A stretch of DNA of 16,490 nucleotides from Streptomyces griseoluteus (GCA_000717735.1 JOBE01000092.1:1-16490), one strand, 5' to 3'. Shown: positions 1 through 7,381, numbered from the stretch's first letter. Translations and numbers: made by a program. The notes: generated by a model not told the origin, from the letters alone.

Positions 1-90
1 CAATCCACACCGAACCGGAAGGCCCTCACCCGTTCAAGGCACGTCAGCCGAGACCTGGCTCACCCGTCCACAACCTCCCGGGACAGAACA

Positions 91-131
91 CCTAGGGCCT
101 GTCTCTTGGGTCAGGGTCGGACGGCCCTAGG
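91..131 (-). terminator. Possible fumC terminator hairpin
   Basis: CCTAGGGCC at 91-99 and GGCCCTAGG at 123-131 are perfect 9-bp inverted arms separated by 23 nt. The right arm includes the fumC stop codon (TAG on the minus strand). There is no T-run. The loop is long for a terminator, so the call is tentative. Bases 1-90 contain nothing I can assign. Confidence 0.3.
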
Positions 132-1527
132 GCCGCGTCATCCGCAGGACGTCCAGCGCCTCGTCCAGCTGCTCGACCGTGAGGTCGCCGCGCTCGACGT
201 ACCCCGAGGCGAGGACCACCTCGCGGATCGTCTTCCGCTCGGCGAGGGACTTCTTCGCGACCTTGGCGGCCTCCTCGTAGCCGATGTACTTGTTCAGCGG
301 GGTGACCACGGACGGCGAGGACTCGGCGTACTCGCGCGCCCGCTCGACGTTGGCGGTGATCCCGTCCACCGTGCGGTCGGCGAGCAGCCGGGACGCGTTG
401 GCGAGCAGCCGTACCGACTCCAGGAGGTTCTTGGCCATCACCGGCAGCATGACGTTGAGCTCGAAGTTCCCGGCCGCGCCCGCCACCGCCACCGTGGTGT
501 CGTTTCCGGTCACCTGCGCGGCGACCATGAGGACCGCCTCGGGGATGACCGGGTTGACCTTGCCCGGCATGATCGACGAGCCGGGCTGGAGGTCGGGGAG
601 GTTGATCTCGGCGAGGCCCGTACGGGGTCCGCTGGACATCCAGCGCAGATCGTTGGCGATCTTGGTGAGGGAGACGGCGACCGTACGGAGCTGCCCGGAC
701 GTCTCCACCAGGGCGTCGCGGGCGCCCTGCGCCTCGAAGTGGTCGCGGGCCTCGGTCAGCGGCAGGCCGGTCGCGCGGGCGACCTCCGCGATGACGGCCG
801 CGGAGAAGCCGGCCGGGGTGTTGATGCCGGTGCCCACCGCCGTACCGCCGAGGGGGAGTTCGGCGAGCCGGGGGAGCGCGGCGCGCAGCCGCTCGACGCC
901 GTACCGGATCTGGGCCGCGTAGCCGCCGAACTCCTGGCCGAGGGTGACCGGGGTGGCGTCCATCAGATGCGTACGGCCGGACTTCACGACCGTCGCGAAT
1001 TCGGCCGATTTTCGCTCCAGGGCGGCGGCCAGATGGTCGAGGGCGGGGATCAGGTCGCGGGTGACGGCGCCGGTGGCCGCGATGTGGATGGAGGAGGGGA
1101 AGACGTCGTTGGAGGACTGCGAGGCGTTCACGTGGTCGTTGGGGTGGACCTCGCGGCCCTCGGGGAGCCGTTCGGTGGCGAGGGTGGCGATCACCTCGTT
1201 GGTGTTCATGTTGGACGAGGTGCCGGAGCCGGTCTGGAAGACGTCCACCGGGAAGTGCTCGTCCCAGCGTCCCCCGGCGACCTCCTCCGCCGCCGACCCG
1301 ATGGCCTCCGCGCGGTCCTTCTCGATCACCCCGAGCTCGGCGTTGACCTTGGCGGCGGCGGCCTTGATCCGGGCGAGGGCCTCGATGTGGGCCCGCTCCA
1401 GGCGCTGGCCGGAGACCGGGAAGTTCTCCACCGCCCGCTGGGTCTGGGCCCGCCACTTGGCGTGCGCGGGGACCCGCACCTCGCCCATGGAGTCGTGCTC
1501 GATCCGGTAGTCCTCGGCTTCGTTCAT
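127..1527 (-). CDS. fumC: Class II fumarate hydratase (iron-independent fumarase)
   Basis: Catalyses reversible hydration of fumarate to L-malate in the TCA cycle, in the cytosol, as a homotetramer of the fumarase/aspartase superfamily. The 466-aa product has the usual family length. Visible motifs are [13 protein letters not shown] (100-112), SSNDVFPS (138-145), [12 protein letters not shown] (183-194) with the conserved active-site region His187, and the superfamily signature [11 protein letters not shown] (316-326), whose flexible-loop serine is Ser318. I chose the ATG at 1525-1527 because GAGAGG lies 8 nt upstream; a 6-codon longer TTG start is less likely. The gene is divergent from the secreted esterase, with 149 bp between them. 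A second, unrelated class I fumarase lies at 5466-7160, so this strain carries both types. Class II enzymes need no Fe-S cluster, so this one would be expected to work under iron limitation or oxidative stress (inference). Confidence 0.96.
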   Translation of the reverse strand: MNEAEDYRIEHDSMGEVRVPAHAKWRAQTQRAVENFPVSGQRLERAHIEALARIKAAAAKVNAELGVIEKDRAEAIGSAAEEVAGGRWDEHFPVDVFQTGSGTSSNMNTNEVIATLATERLPEGREVHPNDHVNASQSSNDVFPSSIHIAATGAVTRDLIPALDHLAAALERKSAEFATVVKSGRTHLMDATPVTLGQEFGGYAAQIRYGVERLRAALPRLAELPLGGTAVGTGINTPAGFSAAVIAEVARATGLPLTEARDHFEAQGARDALVETSGQLRTVAVSLTKIANDLRWMSSGPRTGLAEINLPDLQPGSSIMPGKVNPVIPEAVLMVAAQVTGNDTTVAVAGAAGNFELNVMLPVMAKNLLESVRLLANASRLLADRTVDGITANVERAREYAESSPSVVTPLNKYIGYEEAAKVAKKSLAERKTIREVVLASGYVERGDLTVEQLDEALDVLRMTRP

Positions 1528-1563
1528 TTTCCCAACCTCTCGCAACCGCTCGCACCGATCCCG

Positions 1564-1587
1564 TCGGGGGAGCCCCCAACCCCCCGA
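1564..1587 (-). promoter_or_regulatory. GC-rich hairpin in fumC leader region
   Basis: TCGGGGG (1564-1570) and CCCCCGA (1581-1587) can pair around a 10-nt loop, 37-60 nt upstream of the fumC ATG. A run of five A follows on the plus strand. It could be a leader structure of fumC or incidental G/C-run pairing. Confidence 0.25.
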
Positions 1588-1630
1588 AAAAGATGAGCAC
1601 TTGTCTTGTTCGATGTATTCCCATCACGCG

Positions 1631-1642
1631 TACCGACCAGTA
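1631..1642. promoter_or_regulatory. Operator-like dyad TACCGACCAGTA
   Basis: This 12-bp imperfect dyad lies between divergent fumC and the secreted esterase gene, 34 nt before the esterase ATG. It fits the same TACYGRYCRGTA pattern as two dyads upstream of the HAD phosphatase gene (5355-5366 and 5381-5392). Short dyads of this form are typical of TetR-family operators; the regulator is not in the window. Confidence 0.4.
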
Positions 1643-1676
1643 AAAACCGTGGGTAACCCCACTTCCAGGAGGCGCA

Positions 1677-3206
1677 ATGACGCGCACCAGGTACAGACTC
1701 CGCTGGCCCATCGCCGCCGTCGCCGCGGCCGCCGCCGTACTCGGCACGATGACCGCCGCCGCACCCGCCGGAGCCGCCGGCACGGGCACGGGAGCGGTGA
1801 CCGCATCCGTACCCCTGCCGCCCGAGCTCGAGGCGATCCGCGCCGCCGAGGCCACCAGGATCTACGGCGACCCGGCCGAGCGCCCGCTCGCACAGCGCAA
1901 GACCGGCCTGATCTCCCTCGGCGACAGCGAGATCTCCGGCGAGGGCGTCGGCACCTACGAGCCCCCCACCAACGGTCCCACCAACTGGTGCCACCGCTCC
2001 CCGGACGCCGCCATCCACCGCACCGGCATCGCCGCCGACCTCACCTTCAACGTCTCCTGTTCCGGCGCCTACAGCGGCAACATCCGGATCGGCGGCTCCA
2101 AGCAGTACGCCGACGAGCTCGTCCAGAGCGACAACCTCGCCGTCAAGGCCCGCAACACCCGCATCAAGATGGTCCTGCTCGTCTCCGGCGCCAACGACGA
2201 CCTGCAGTTCGGCCCGGTCATGACCGACTGCGTGCAGCGCTACGTCCTCAGCCAGGGCGTCTGCGAACCCAAGTACGCCCCCGGCTGGCAGGCCCGCGTC
2301 GACGCGCTCGTCCCCAAGACCGAACAGGTCGTGCGCGACCTGCGGACCGTGATGCGCGACGCCGGGTACGCCGACGGCGACTACAAGCTCGTCGTGATGG
2401 GCTACCCCAGCCCCATCGGCCCCGACTTCCGGGACAACCCGAACTTCTCCGGCAAGCTGGCCTGCGGCGGCATGGGCTACGACTCCGACACCGTCTGGGG
2501 CCGCAACAGCGCCGTCCCCGCCTTCGAACGCGGCATGCGCAAGGTCGCCGCGAACACCGGAGCCGTCTACCTCGACAACTCGCGGCTCTTCCACGGCCAC
2601 GAGGTCTGCATGGAGGACACCTGGGCCCGGGGCCTCTACATCGACCTGTCCAAGCCCGGCGGCATCGACGAGAACTCCGTACGCCAGTCCTTCCACCCCA
2701 ACAAGAGCGGCCACGCCGCCTTCGCGTCCTGCCTCACCCAGCTCTACGCCTCCGGGCTCCGCGAGGCGAGCTGCGCCGACGTCAATTCCTCGGGCCGGCC
2801 GGCCCTCTTCCCGCTCGCCTGGGACGACGTCTACCGGCCGCTGAAGAACGGGGCGACCGGCAACTGCCTCGACGTGGACGGCGCCCGGAGCGCCAACGGC
2901 ACCCGCGTGTTCGGCTGGGACTGCCACGGCGGCCGCAACCAGGGCTGGTGGTACGACTCCGCCCGCCAGACCGTGCACACCGAGCTCACCCAGGACCGCT
3001 GCCTGGACGTGCCCAGCACCTCCTACCCGGCGGGCACGGCCCTCATCGTCTGGAACTGCCACGGCGGCGCCAACCAGAAGTTCGTCCGTGACGGCGCCAC
3101 GATCAGGCCCGCCGCCGCGACCGGCCTCTGCCTCACCCAGAGCGCGGTGAAGCAGCAGATCCGGCTGCAGGACTGCGACGGCTCGGCGAGCCAGACGTTC
3201 GCGTAA
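1677..3206 (+). CDS. Secreted SGNH-hydrolase esterase with C-terminal ricin-type lectin domain
   Basis: The 509-aa product is an exported modular hydrolase. Residues 1 to about 34 form a signal peptide: basic start, hydrophobic Ala/Val core, then APAGAA. Residues of about 75-360 carry SGNH esterase blocks: GDSEISGEG (82-90) with nucleophile Ser84, an oxyanion-region Gly near 130-134, GAND (171-174) with Asn173, and FHPNKSGH (339-346) with catalytic His340. Residues of about 380-509 form a beta-trefoil with three CLDV/CLTQ repeats (397, 442, 485) and QxW-type ends NQGWW (421), NQKFV (466) and SQTFA (505). Numerous cysteines fit an extracellular disulfide-bonded protein. AGGAGG lies 4 nt before the ATG. 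The role is probably deacylation of a polysaccharide or lipid bound through the lectin module; the substrate cannot be read from sequence. It is transcribed divergently from fumC, with an operator-like dyad upstream. Confidence 0.9.
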   Translation: MTRTRYRLRWPIAAVAAAAAVLGTMTAAAPAGAAGTGTGAVTASVPLPPELEAIRAAEATRIYGDPAERPLAQRKTGLISLGDSEISGEGVGTYEPPTNGPTNWCHRSPDAAIHRTGIAADLTFNVSCSGAYSGNIRIGGSKQYADELVQSDNLAVKARNTRIKMVLLVSGANDDLQFGPVMTDCVQRYVLSQGVCEPKYAPGWQARVDALVPKTEQVVRDLRTVMRDAGYADGDYKLVVMGYPSPIGPDFRDNPNFSGKLACGGMGYDSDTVWGRNSAVPAFERGMRKVAANTGAVYLDNSRLFHGHEVCMEDTWARGLYIDLSKPGGIDENSVRQSFHPNKSGHAAFASCLTQLYASGLREASCADVNSSGRPALFPLAWDDVYRPLKNGATGNCLDVDGARSANGTRVFGWDCHGGRNQGWWYDSARQTVHTELTQDRCLDVPSTSYPAGTALIVWNCHGGANQKFVRDGATIRPAAATGLCLTQSAVKQQIRLQDCDGSASQTFA

Positions 3207-3229
3207 CCGTCCCACCGACAGGAAAGGCC

Positions 3230-3260
3230 GTGGCCCCCGCCCGACCCGGACGGGGGCCAC
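3230..3260. terminator. Hairpin terminator between convergent esterase and lipoprotein genes
   Basis: GTGGCCCCCG (3230-3239) and CGGGGGCCAC (3251-3260) form a perfect 10-bp stem with an 11-nt loop, 24 nt after the esterase stop. The lipoprotein gene ends convergently at 3312. The stem has no U-tract, as is common in Streptomyces, and could serve both strands. Confidence 0.75.
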
Positions 3261-3311
3261 TGCCGCGCCCGCACGGCTCTGGGGAGCACTTCCGGGGTAC
3301 TTCCGGGGTGC

Positions 3312-3977
3312 TCAGAGCACCTTGAGCGTCGTACGGGCCAGCTCGTACGCCGGCAGCATCGCGCGGTGCTCGTCGCTGTCGAGCCCGCCGAGGTGCACGA
3401 TCACCGTCCCCTTGGGGGTCGCGACGGCGAAGGCCCGCTCCTCCTTCGACTCCTCCATCAGCTCGTTGTAGACGGTGTACGACACCTCGGTGAGGGGCGA
3501 CGCCCCGGCCCCGGTCTCCTTGTAGACCACCTTCGAGGTGTGCTCCTCGGCCTTCACGAAGCCCTCGAGGGCGGTTTTGGCGGGACCCTTCCCCGCTGCC
3601 GTCCACACCCGCAGGAACCCGATGTGCCCGGCGGCCTTGGCGTTCACCTCACAGCGGACGACGGCCGGCCCCTGGCGGGTGAGCGCCGCGAACTCCGGAT
3701 TCTCGGGGTCCTCGATCGCGTCCGGTTCCCACTGCTCCGCGAGCGCGAAGGAGACCGGCAGCGCACACGCCGTCCCGGGCCCGCCGAGCGTCTTTCCCGA
3801 CGCGGCGGCGACGGCCGGTGTCTTCGTGGTCTCCGGGGCGGCCGTGGCCGGCTCCGCCGAAGGCCGGGGGCCCTGCGTGACCTCGGGCAGCGGCTCGGGA
3901 GCGCCGCAGCCGGTCAGCAGCAGCCCCGCCGCCAGCGCGGCGGCGACCGGGGCCAGGGTGGGTATCGGGTGTCTCAT
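3312..3977 (-). CDS. Putative lipoprotein of unknown function
   Basis: The 221-aa product begins with a lipoprotein signal: MRH, a hydrophobic stretch at 7-20, then lipobox LTGC with the lipidated Cys at 24. A Pro/Ala/Thr-rich linker (about 25-60) precedes a soluble domain (about 65-221) that has two cysteines, Cys71 and Cys109, which could form a disulfide. It should sit on the outer face of the membrane. I do not recognise the family of the globular part. The ATG at 3975-3977 is preferred over upstream starts because the signal peptide begins there and a -10-like TACGCT ends 7 nt before it, suggesting a leaderless transcript; I see no good RBS. It is divergent from the AOC-like gene. LpqN-like or DUF3558-like lipoproteins were considered, but no motif decides. 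Confidence 0.8.
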   Translation of the reverse strand: MRHPIPTLAPVAAALAAGLLLTGCGAPEPLPEVTQGPRPSAEPATAAPETTKTPAVAAASGKTLGGPGTACALPVSFALAEQWEPDAIEDPENPEFAALTRQGPAVVRCEVNAKAAGHIGFLRVWTAAGKGPAKTALEGFVKAEEHTSKVVYKETGAGASPLTEVSYTVYNELMEESKEERAFAVATPKGTVIVHLGGLDSDEHRAMLPAYELARTTLKVL

Positions 3978-3984
3978 GCGCGTC

Positions 3985-3990
3985 AGCGTA
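3985..3990 (-). promoter_or_regulatory. -10 element of a leaderless promoter for the lipoprotein gene
   Basis: TACGCT on the minus strand ends 7 nt before the ATG at 3977, placing the transcription start at or beside the start codon. The -35 region is weak. The same arrangement recurs at four other genes in the window. Confidence 0.5.
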
Positions 3991-4120
3991 GCTCCGGGCC
4001 CGGCACGCACCGGACGGGCGGAGTCGGGGAGGGCGCCGGACAATGTGTAGCGGGCGTGCCCTCCGGGGGCGGGAAGGGGGAGCACCCCTGGGGGAGATCC
4101 CCGATCACAGGAGGCAGGAC

Positions 4121-4648
4121 ATGTTCCGCAGCTTCAGGAGGATCGGCGCCCTCGGCGCCTGCACGGTCGCCGCCGTAGCCTTCACCGCCGTCGCCCCGGT
4201 CTCCGCAGCCCCCGCCACCGTCACCCCGCTCTCCGCCGCTTCCCAGGCCGAGGACCTGGAATTCACCCTCTACGCCAAGGAGGTCCCCGGCGGGCAGGAC
4301 GACGAGACCGGCCGGGCGCCCGAAGTCGGGGACTCCTTCGCGTTCGCCGACGACCTGTTCCGGACCAAGGGCGGCGAGAAGGTCGGCCGGGACGGCGTGA
4401 GCTGCACCGTGGCGCGCACCGGGAGTCCGGGCGACCTGCAGTGCGTGGGCACGTTCGTGCTGACCGGCGGCCCCGGTGGGCAGATCGCCGGCCAGACGCT
4501 CCTCTCGGTCGATCCGGCGGACGAGGCGCCCGCCGCCTTCGACATCGCCGTCACCGGCGGGACCGGGGACTTCAAGGACGTGCGCGGCACCATCCGCTCG
4601 ACCCCGGACGGGGACTACTCACGCCTCGAGTTCCACCTCACCCGCTAG
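4121..4648 (+). CDS. Secreted AOC-barrel / dirigent-like small protein
   Basis: The 175-aa product has a signal peptide at about 1-29 (FRSFRR, hydrophobic core, then APVSA before the cleavage site). The mature domain resembles the allene-oxide-cyclase-like beta-barrel family found as small exported actinobacterial proteins: VGDSFAFADDLF (69-80), KVGRDGVSCTV (88-98), CVGTFVLTGG (108-117) and the strongly conserved-looking VTGGTGDFKDVRGTI (144-158). Cys95 and Cys108 may form a disulfide. The ATG at 4121 is chosen because AGGAGG (4109-4114) lies 6 nt upstream and the signal peptide starts there; an in-frame upstream ATG at 4043 has neither. Bacterial members have no established reaction, so the plant cyclase name should not be transferred. 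It ends 21 bp from the convergent HAD gene, and its stop codon lies inside a 12-bp palindrome (4641-4652). Confidence 0.8.
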   Translation: MFRSFRRIGALGACTVAAVAFTAVAPVSAAPATVTPLSAASQAEDLEFTLYAKEVPGGQDDETGRAPEVGDSFAFADDLFRTKGGEKVGRDGVSCTVARTGSPGDLQCVGTFVLTGGPGGQIAGQTLLSVDPADEAPAAFDIAVTGGTGDFKDVRGTIRSTPDGDYSRLEFHLTR

Positions 4649-4669
4649 CGGGGCCGGTGCCGGGACGGT

Positions 4670-5302
4670 TCAGGACAGCTTGCCGCCGTAGTCCGGCAGC
4701 TTGAAGGTGCGCTCCGCGTGGCCGCCGACCAGGTCGGTGGTGTTGTTGCCGATGTTCGCGATGATCGTGTAGCCCTTGGCCTCGATCTCCGCGCGCTTCT
4801 CCGTCTTGTACGCGCTGACCTCGGCGAACAGGTCGGGCAGGGAGCGCACGTACAGACCGTCGACCGGGTATCCGGCCTGCTTCAGGTTCCAGTCCGTGAG
4901 GGAGTGCAGGATGCCCGGTCGCGCGGTGACGAAGAAGACGTCCACCCCGCGCGCGTGGGCGGCGGTGACGATCTCGCGCACGTCCGCGATGGCCGGCGTG
5001 GGCAGCTCCCAGAACGGGTGGAAGTCCGTCTCCAGGGAGCTGTTGTCGATGTCGAGGACGATCGCCTGCTTCTCGCGGCCCGCGTTCTCGGAGCGCCGCT
5101 CGATGTACGGGCGGGCCTCGGCGACCACGGCGGCCACGTCCCGGCGCCAGGTCGCGTAGTCGACGTCGGCGATGGCGGCGGTGGAGGTGAGGTGGGTGTC
5201 CGGGTCGGCGGCGGAGGCCGCGGGCGCGGGACCGACGACGAGGAACGCGCTCAGGGCGAGGACCGCGGAGGCGGTGGCGGTGGTGCTTCGGACGGAGGGC
5301 AT
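4670..5302 (-). CDS. Secreted HAD-superfamily acid phosphatase-like protein
   Basis: The 210-aa product has a signal peptide at about 1-32 (hydrophobic AVLALSAFLVVG, then APAASA) and a single HAD domain of the subclass IIIB acid phosphatase type. Motif I is IVLDIDNSSLE (81-91) with nucleophile Asp84 and general acid Asp86. Motif II is VFFVTARP (122-129) with Thr126. The motif III lysine is likely Lys166 (YKTEKR). Motif IV reads IGNNTTD (184-190); the first acidic position expected after Gly is Asn186, leaving Asp190. It probably dephosphorylates external phosphomonoesters, but the motif IV change makes activity less certain. GGGAG lies 6 nt before the ATG. Two operator-like dyads lie 53-90 nt upstream. 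It is separated from upstream fumA by a terminator hairpin, so it has its own promoter. Confidence 0.85.
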   Translation of the reverse strand: MPSVRSTTATASAVLALSAFLVVGPAPAASAADPDTHLTSTAAIADVDYATWRRDVAAVVAEARPYIERRSENAGREKQAIVLDIDNSSLETDFHPFWELPTPAIADVREIVTAAHARGVDVFFVTARPGILHSLTDWNLKQAGYPVDGLYVRSLPDLFAEVSAYKTEKRAEIEAKGYTIIANIGNNTTDLVGGHAERTFKLPDYGGKLS

Positions 5303-5354
5303 GGGGGGCTCCCGAGTGGTCGACCGGCTCAGTGGTTGACATGCTCGCGTCCCA

Positions 5355-5366
5355 TACTGGCCAGTA
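5355..5366. promoter_or_regulatory. Operator-like perfect palindrome TACTGGCCAGTA
   Basis: This is a perfect 12-bp palindrome in the 163-bp gap upstream of the HAD phosphatase gene, 53 nt from its ATG. It is paired with a second dyad 26 bp away centre to centre and matches the TACYGRYCRGTA pattern also seen at 1631-1642. It is a candidate TetR-family binding site (inference). Confidence 0.45.
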
Positions 5367-5378
5367 GGCGACGGGAGG

Positions 5379-5394
5379 GCTACCGGTCGGTAGC
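5379..5394. promoter_or_regulatory. Second operator-like dyad, TACCGGTCGGTA core
   Basis: GCTACC-GGTC-GGTAGC has perfect 6-bp arms; its 12-bp core (5381-5392) has the same form as the palindrome at 5355-5366. With a 26-bp centre spacing the two sites lie at slightly over two helical turns, compatible with two dimers on one DNA face. Confidence 0.4.
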
Positions 5395-5418
5395 GACTTT
5401 CTGAGCGGAGATCGACGA

Positions 5419-5446
5419 AGCCCCCGTTCCGGAGGGAACAGGGGCT
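5419..5446 (-). terminator. Terminator hairpin downstream of the class I fumarase gene
   Basis: AGCCCCCGTTCC (5419-5430) and GGAACAGGGGCT (5435-5446) pair with one mismatch around a GGAG loop, 20 nt past the fumarase stop codon. It separates that gene from the downstream HAD gene. No U-run. Confidence 0.75.
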
Positions 5447-5465
5447 CCACGAAAGCGCCTTGGGA

Positions 5466-7160
5466 TCAGCCGAGGCCGGGACCCCGCACCGGGATGTGCG
5501 TGAACGTCGGCTCGGGAGCGGGGTCCTGGAAGAAGTCGTTGCCCTTGTCGTCCACGACGATGAACGCCGGGAAGTCCTCGACCTCGATCTTCCAGACCGC
5601 CTCCATGCCGAGCTCCTCGTACTCGACGACCTCGACCTTCTTGATGCAGTCCTGTGCGAGCCGGGCCGCCGGGCCGCCGATCGAGCCGAGGTAGAAGCCG
5701 CCGTGGCTCCCGCAGGCGTTCGTGACCTGCTGCGAGCGGTTGCCCTTGGCCAGCATGACCTTCGAGCCGCCCGCCGCCTGGAACTGCTCCACGTACGAGT
5801 CCATCCGGCCCGCCGTGGTCGGACCGAAGGAACCGGAGGCGTACCCCTCGGGGGTCTTCGCGGGGCCCGCGTAGTAGACCGGGTGGTCCTTCAGGTACTG
5901 CGGCATCTCCTCACCCGCGTCCAGGCGCTCCTTGATCTTGGCGTGCGCGATGTCGCGCGCCACGACCAGCGGGCCGTTGAGGGAGAGGCGGGTCTTCACC
6001 GGGTACTTGGTCAGCTCGGCGAGGATGTCGTCCATCGGCTGGTTGAGGTCGATGGTGACACTGTGCGCATCAGCGGCTTCGCCGCGGGCGCTCTCCTCGG
6101 AGAGGTGCTCGTCGGTCGTCTCGGGCAGGAAGCGCGCCGGGTCGGTCTCCAGCTGCTCCAGGAAGACGCCCTCGGCGGTGATCTTCGCGACGGCCTGCCG
6201 GTCGGCCGAGCAGGACACGGCGATCGCGACGGGCAGCGAGGCGCCGTGGCGGGGCAGGCGGACGACGCGGACGTCGTGGCAGAAGTACTTGCCGCCGAAC
6301 TGCGCGCCGATGCCGATCTTCTGCGTCAGCTCGAAGACCTTCTCCTCCAGCTCCTTGTCGCGGAAGCCGTGGCCGGTCTCGGCCGAGCCCTCGGTGGGCA
6401 GCTCGTCGAGGTAGTGCGCGGAGGCGTACTTCGCGGTCTTGAGCGCGAACTCGGCGCTGGTGCCGCCGACGACGATCGCCAGGTGGTACGGCGGGCAGGC
6501 CGCCGTGCCGAGCGAACGGATCTTCTCCTCCAGGAACTTCATCATGGAGGCCTCGTTCAGGACCGCCTTGGTCTCCTGGTAGAGGAAGGACTTGTTGGCG
6601 GAGCCGCCGCCCTTGGCCATGAAGAGGAACTTGTACGCGCCGCCGTCGGTCGCGTACAGCTCGATCTGCGCGGGCAGGTTCGAGCCGGTGTTCTTCTCCT
6701 CCCACATGGTGACCGGGGCCATCTGCGAGTACCGCAGGTTGAGCTTGGTGTACGCGTCGTAGATGCCCTTCGACAGGGCCTCCTCGTCGCGGCCCGGCGT
6801 CAGCACGTTCTGGCCGCGCTTGCCCATGACGATCGCCGTGCCCGTGTCCTGGCACATCGGCAGGACGCCGGCGGCGGCGATGTTCGCGTTCTTCAGGAGG
6901 TCGAGCGCGACGAACTTGTCGTTGCTCGACGCCTCGGGGTCGTCGATGATCCGGCGCAGCTGGGCCAGGTGGGCCGGGCGCAGGAAGTGCTGGATGTCGT
7001 GGATCGCCTCGGCGGCCAGCAGGCGCAGCGCCTCCGGCTCGACCTTGAGGAACGTACGGCCGTCGGCCTCGAAGGTGGAGACACCTTCGGAGGTCACCAG
7101 GCGGTAGGGCGTGGTGTCCTCTCCCAGGGGGAGCAGATCGGAGTACGCAAACTCTGGCAT
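5466..7160 (-). CDS. fumA: Class I fumarate hydratase ([4Fe-4S] fumarase)
   Basis: Catalyses fumarate to L-malate hydration with an oxygen-labile [4Fe-4S] cluster whose unique iron binds substrate; cytosolic dimer. The 564-aa product is close to the 548 aa of E. coli FumA. The three cluster ligands are visible as PMCQDTGT (Cys103), AACPPYH (Cys222) and VSCSADR (Cys317), matching the E. coli spacing. The alpha domain runs to about residue 370 and the C-terminal beta domain follows, with [10 protein letters not shown] (445-454) and the KGNRSQ motif (472-477). The ATG at 7160 is preferred because GAGGA lies 9 nt upstream; an ATG three codons earlier directly abuts that RBS. The leader carries a strong hairpin, and an iron-box-like site lies upstream. 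It is monocistronic, bounded by a terminator and the divergent DUF1707 gene. Confidence 0.96.
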   Translation of the reverse strand: MPEFAYSDLLPLGEDTTPYRLVTSEGVSTFEADGRTFLKVEPEALRLLAAEAIHDIQHFLRPAHLAQLRRIIDDPEASSNDKFVALDLLKNANIAAAGVLPMCQDTGTAIVMGKRGQNVLTPGRDEEALSKGIYDAYTKLNLRYSQMAPVTMWEEKNTGSNLPAQIELYATDGGAYKFLFMAKGGGSANKSFLYQETKAVLNEASMMKFLEEKIRSLGTAACPPYHLAIVVGGTSAEFALKTAKYASAHYLDELPTEGSAETGHGFRDKELEEKVFELTQKIGIGAQFGGKYFCHDVRVVRLPRHGASLPVAIAVSCSADRQAVAKITAEGVFLEQLETDPARFLPETTDEHLSEESARGEAADAHSVTIDLNQPMDDILAELTKYPVKTRLSLNGPLVVARDIAHAKIKERLDAGEEMPQYLKDHPVYYAGPAKTPEGYASGSFGPTTAGRMDSYVEQFQAAGGSKVMLAKGNRSQQVTNACGSHGGFYLGSIGGPAARLAQDCIKKVEVVEYEELGMEAVWKIEVEDFPAFIVVDDKGNDFFQDPAPEPTFTHIPVRGPGLG

Positions 7161-7169
7161 GGGGGCCAT

Positions 7170-7174
7170 TCCTC
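7170..7174 (-). promoter_or_regulatory. RBS deciding the fumA start
   Basis: GAGGA on the minus strand directly abuts the ATG at 7169 but is 9 nt from the ATG at 7160, so the later ATG is the likely start. Confidence 0.6.
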
Positions 7175-7185
7175 ACTCGGCAAGA

Positions 7186-7215
7186 CGGCGCACCGCCTCC
7201 ATTGGCGGTGCGTCT
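7186..7215 (-). promoter_or_regulatory. Leader hairpin upstream of the class I fumarase
   Basis: GCACCGCC (7190-7197) pairs perfectly with GGCGGTGC (7204-7211) around a 6-nt loop, and the flanking AAGAC/GTCTT extends the stem across a 3-nt bulge. It lies between the proposed -10 and the RBS, so it would form in the fumA 5' leader. Function unknown; it could stabilise the mRNA or control translation. Confidence 0.55.
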
Positions 7216-7218
7216 TCC

Positions 7219-7224
7219 AGCGTA
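7219..7224 (-). promoter_or_regulatory. Likely -10 element of the fumA promoter
   Basis: TACGCT on the minus strand is the best TANNNT hexamer upstream of fumA. It implies a leader of about 50 nt containing the hairpin. The -35 region would fall near 7243-7248, next to the iron-box-like site. Confidence 0.4.
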
Positions 7225-7249
7225 GAACGCGGCCCGTGCGCCGGTCCTG

Positions 7250-7268
7250 TGAGGTAAGGCTCACTTGG
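7250..7268. promoter_or_regulatory. Iron-box-like site (DmdR/IdeR type)
   Basis: The 19 bases TGAGGTAAGGCTCACTTGG match 14 of 19 positions of the Streptomyces DmdR1 iron box as I recall it (TTAGGTTAGGCTCACCTAA), and 13 of 15 across its core. GTGAG and CTCAC form perfect arms at 7249-7264. It sits just upstream of the predicted fumA -35 region and 114 nt from the divergent DUF1707 start. Fe-S fumarase is a sensible target for iron control, but binding is inferred. Confidence 0.4.
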
Positions 7269-7369
7269 CGCCCTGACCGCGCCGGAGTGTCGTGTTCCGC
7301 TCGGGCGGCCTCCAGGACTCCGTCCACAGGCCCGGCCCCGCCCCCTGGTCGCGATCTATCGCGTTTCGC

Positions 7370-7375
7370 TAGGGT
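7370..7375 (+). promoter_or_regulatory. -10 element of a leaderless promoter for the DUF1707 gene
   Basis: TAGGGT ends 6 nt before the GTG at 7382, the spacing expected when transcription starts at the first base of the start codon. No RBS precedes the GTG. Confidence 0.55.
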
Positions 7376-7381
7376 GGTTCC

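Noticed and set aside
99..107. CTGTCTCTT near the left edge, resembling the start of the Tn5 mosaic end
   Set aside because: Only 9 bases match, after which the sequence diverges (GGGTCAGG) and leads directly into the fumC 3' end. It is probably chance. The CCTAGGGCCTGTCTCTT context also recalled some IS5-type termini, but no transposase or second end is visible.
106..1596. Long plus-strand open frame antisense to fumC
   Set aside because: It mirrors the fumC codon pattern in a GC-rich genome, and the opposite strand encodes a full-length fumarase with all motifs.
1524..3260. Long minus-strand open frame opposite the SGNH-lectin gene
   Set aside because: Low-complexity Gly/Ala/Val translation with no motif; the plus strand has a signal peptide, SGNH blocks, a trefoil and an RBS.
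4641..4652. CCCGCTAGCGGG palindrome as a terminator of the AOC-like gene
   Set aside because: It has no loop and includes the stop codon, so a stable hairpin is unlikely; it may be incidental.
5336..5341. Perfect TTGACA on the plus strand upstream of the HAD gene
   Set aside because: No TANNNT sits at 16-19 nt spacing and no plus-strand gene follows; it faces the fumA 3' end.
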